From Victivallales bacterium (GTDB lineage: Bacteria > Verrucomicrobiota > Lentisphaeria > Oligosphaerales > Lenti-02): DNA of 7,386 nt. The stretch is taken from the NCBI GenBank assembly GCA_018648945.1, contig JABGQJ010000382.1:1-7386 (forward strand). The letters run 5' to 3'. The number at the start of each line of letters is the position of its first letter. The stretch's first letter is position 1. Both the position numbers and the translations under genes were made by a program. Below the pieces are notes generated by a model. It was given only the letters and a program-made list of their open reading frames with translations. It had not been told where the DNA came from and searched no databases. This document shows, piece by piece, positions 7,172 through 7,386 of the stretch.

Positions 7172-7177
7172 CCTCCT
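7172..7177 (-). promoter_or_regulatory. Strong ribosome binding site of the 280-aa protein gene
   Basis: A perfect AGGAGG on the minus strand is followed by 7 nt and then ATG at 7164-7162. It lies in the 27-nt gap after the upstream GH16 stop. This is the strongest SD in the window, and it confirms that the Lys-rich N-terminus is really translated. Confidence 0.75.
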
Positions 7178-7191
7178 GTTTGACTTCTGTG

Positions 7192-7386
7192 CTATTCGTC
7201 CCGTACCCAACTGCGCACGTAGTCCACTTCCATCTCGGTGGGGAAACCGTCGGGGGTGCAGTTCTCGGGATCTGGTTCGCGGCCATCGACGCCGGCCCAG
7301 CGGATCAGAGGCGGGCGGGCCTCCATGGTGAGGGTGAGGTTCATGGGGAGATGCCAGTAAAGATTCTTCTTGCGAGCGACCTCCTT
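7192..7386 (-). CDS. C-terminal fragment of a GH16-family glycoside hydrolase (5' end outside window)
   Basis: The minus-strand frame entering at the right edge runs 64 codons to a TAG at 7194-7192. It reads YWHLPMNLTLTMEARPP and later FPTEMEVDYVRSWVRDE. The strand 'PMNLTLTMEARPP', a variable loop and then 'PTEMEVDYVR.W' is the standard C-terminal end of GH16 beta-jelly-roll enzymes, whose last strand normally reads 'DYVRVW'. The 'ARPP' sequence with a loop before the last strand suggests the galactanase side of the family (agarase, porphyranase or kappa-carrageenase) rather than laminarinase, but the catalytic ExDxxE box is beyond the window, so subfamily is open. The frame stops right after the jelly-roll strand, so no carbohydrate-binding module or sorting domain follows. 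It is the most upstream operon gene visible, 27 nt before the next start. Confidence 0.8.
   Translation of the reverse strand, partial: KEVARKKNLYWHLPMNLTLTMEARPPLIRWAGVDGREPDPENCTPDGFPTEMEVDYVRSWVRDE

Overview
The window is GC-rich bacterial DNA carrying a tightly packed minus-strand operon for polysaccharide breakdown, plus the tail of one convergent plus-strand gene at the left edge. The gene content points to a degrader of sulfated galactans from red algae (agar, porphyran or carrageenan type). It holds a GH16-like C-terminus, an FGly-type sulfatase, a protein with two GH117-like domains and an exported right-handed beta-helix protein. No SusC/SusD-like genes are visible. The high GC, the Tat-exported sulfatase, and the choice-of-anchor-Q-like and Fn3-like tail of the beta-helix protein fit a planctomycete, verrucomicrobial, lentisphaeral or kiritimatiellotal genome better than a Bacteroidota PUL. 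This taxonomic guess is inference only.

Layout in transcription order, right to left: (1) 3' end of a GH16-family glycoside hydrolase gene (7192-7386); (2) a 280-aa protein of unknown function with a Lys-rich N-terminus (6322-7164); (3) a 469-aa Tat-exported S1-type sulfatase (4916-6325); (4) an 808-aa protein made of two complete GH117-like domains (2472-4898); (5) a 758-aa secreted right-handed beta-helix protein with a C-terminal Fn3-like domain (199-2475). Genes 2/3 and 4/5 overlap as ATGA. The sulfatase stop abuts the GH117 gene, and with the upstream alternative start it overlaps as TGATG. The set is therefore almost certainly co-transcribed and translationally coupled. Its promoter lies beyond the right edge.

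At the left edge a plus-strand reading frame (2-130) ends in a beta-strand motif typical of the last strands of carbohydrate-binding beta-sandwiches. It converges on the operon across a 68-nt gap that contains a short GC hairpin.

Inferred teamwork: GH16 would cut the galactan backbone, the sulfatase would remove sulfate esters, the GH117 domains would release terminal 3,6-anhydro-galactose or a related alpha-1,3-linked sugar, and the beta-helix protein would act as a further hydrolase, lyase or binding module. The most unusual item is the single-chain tandem GH117, in which both copies keep the family's catalytic and interface motifs. I see no RNA genes, CRISPR arrays or mobile elements.
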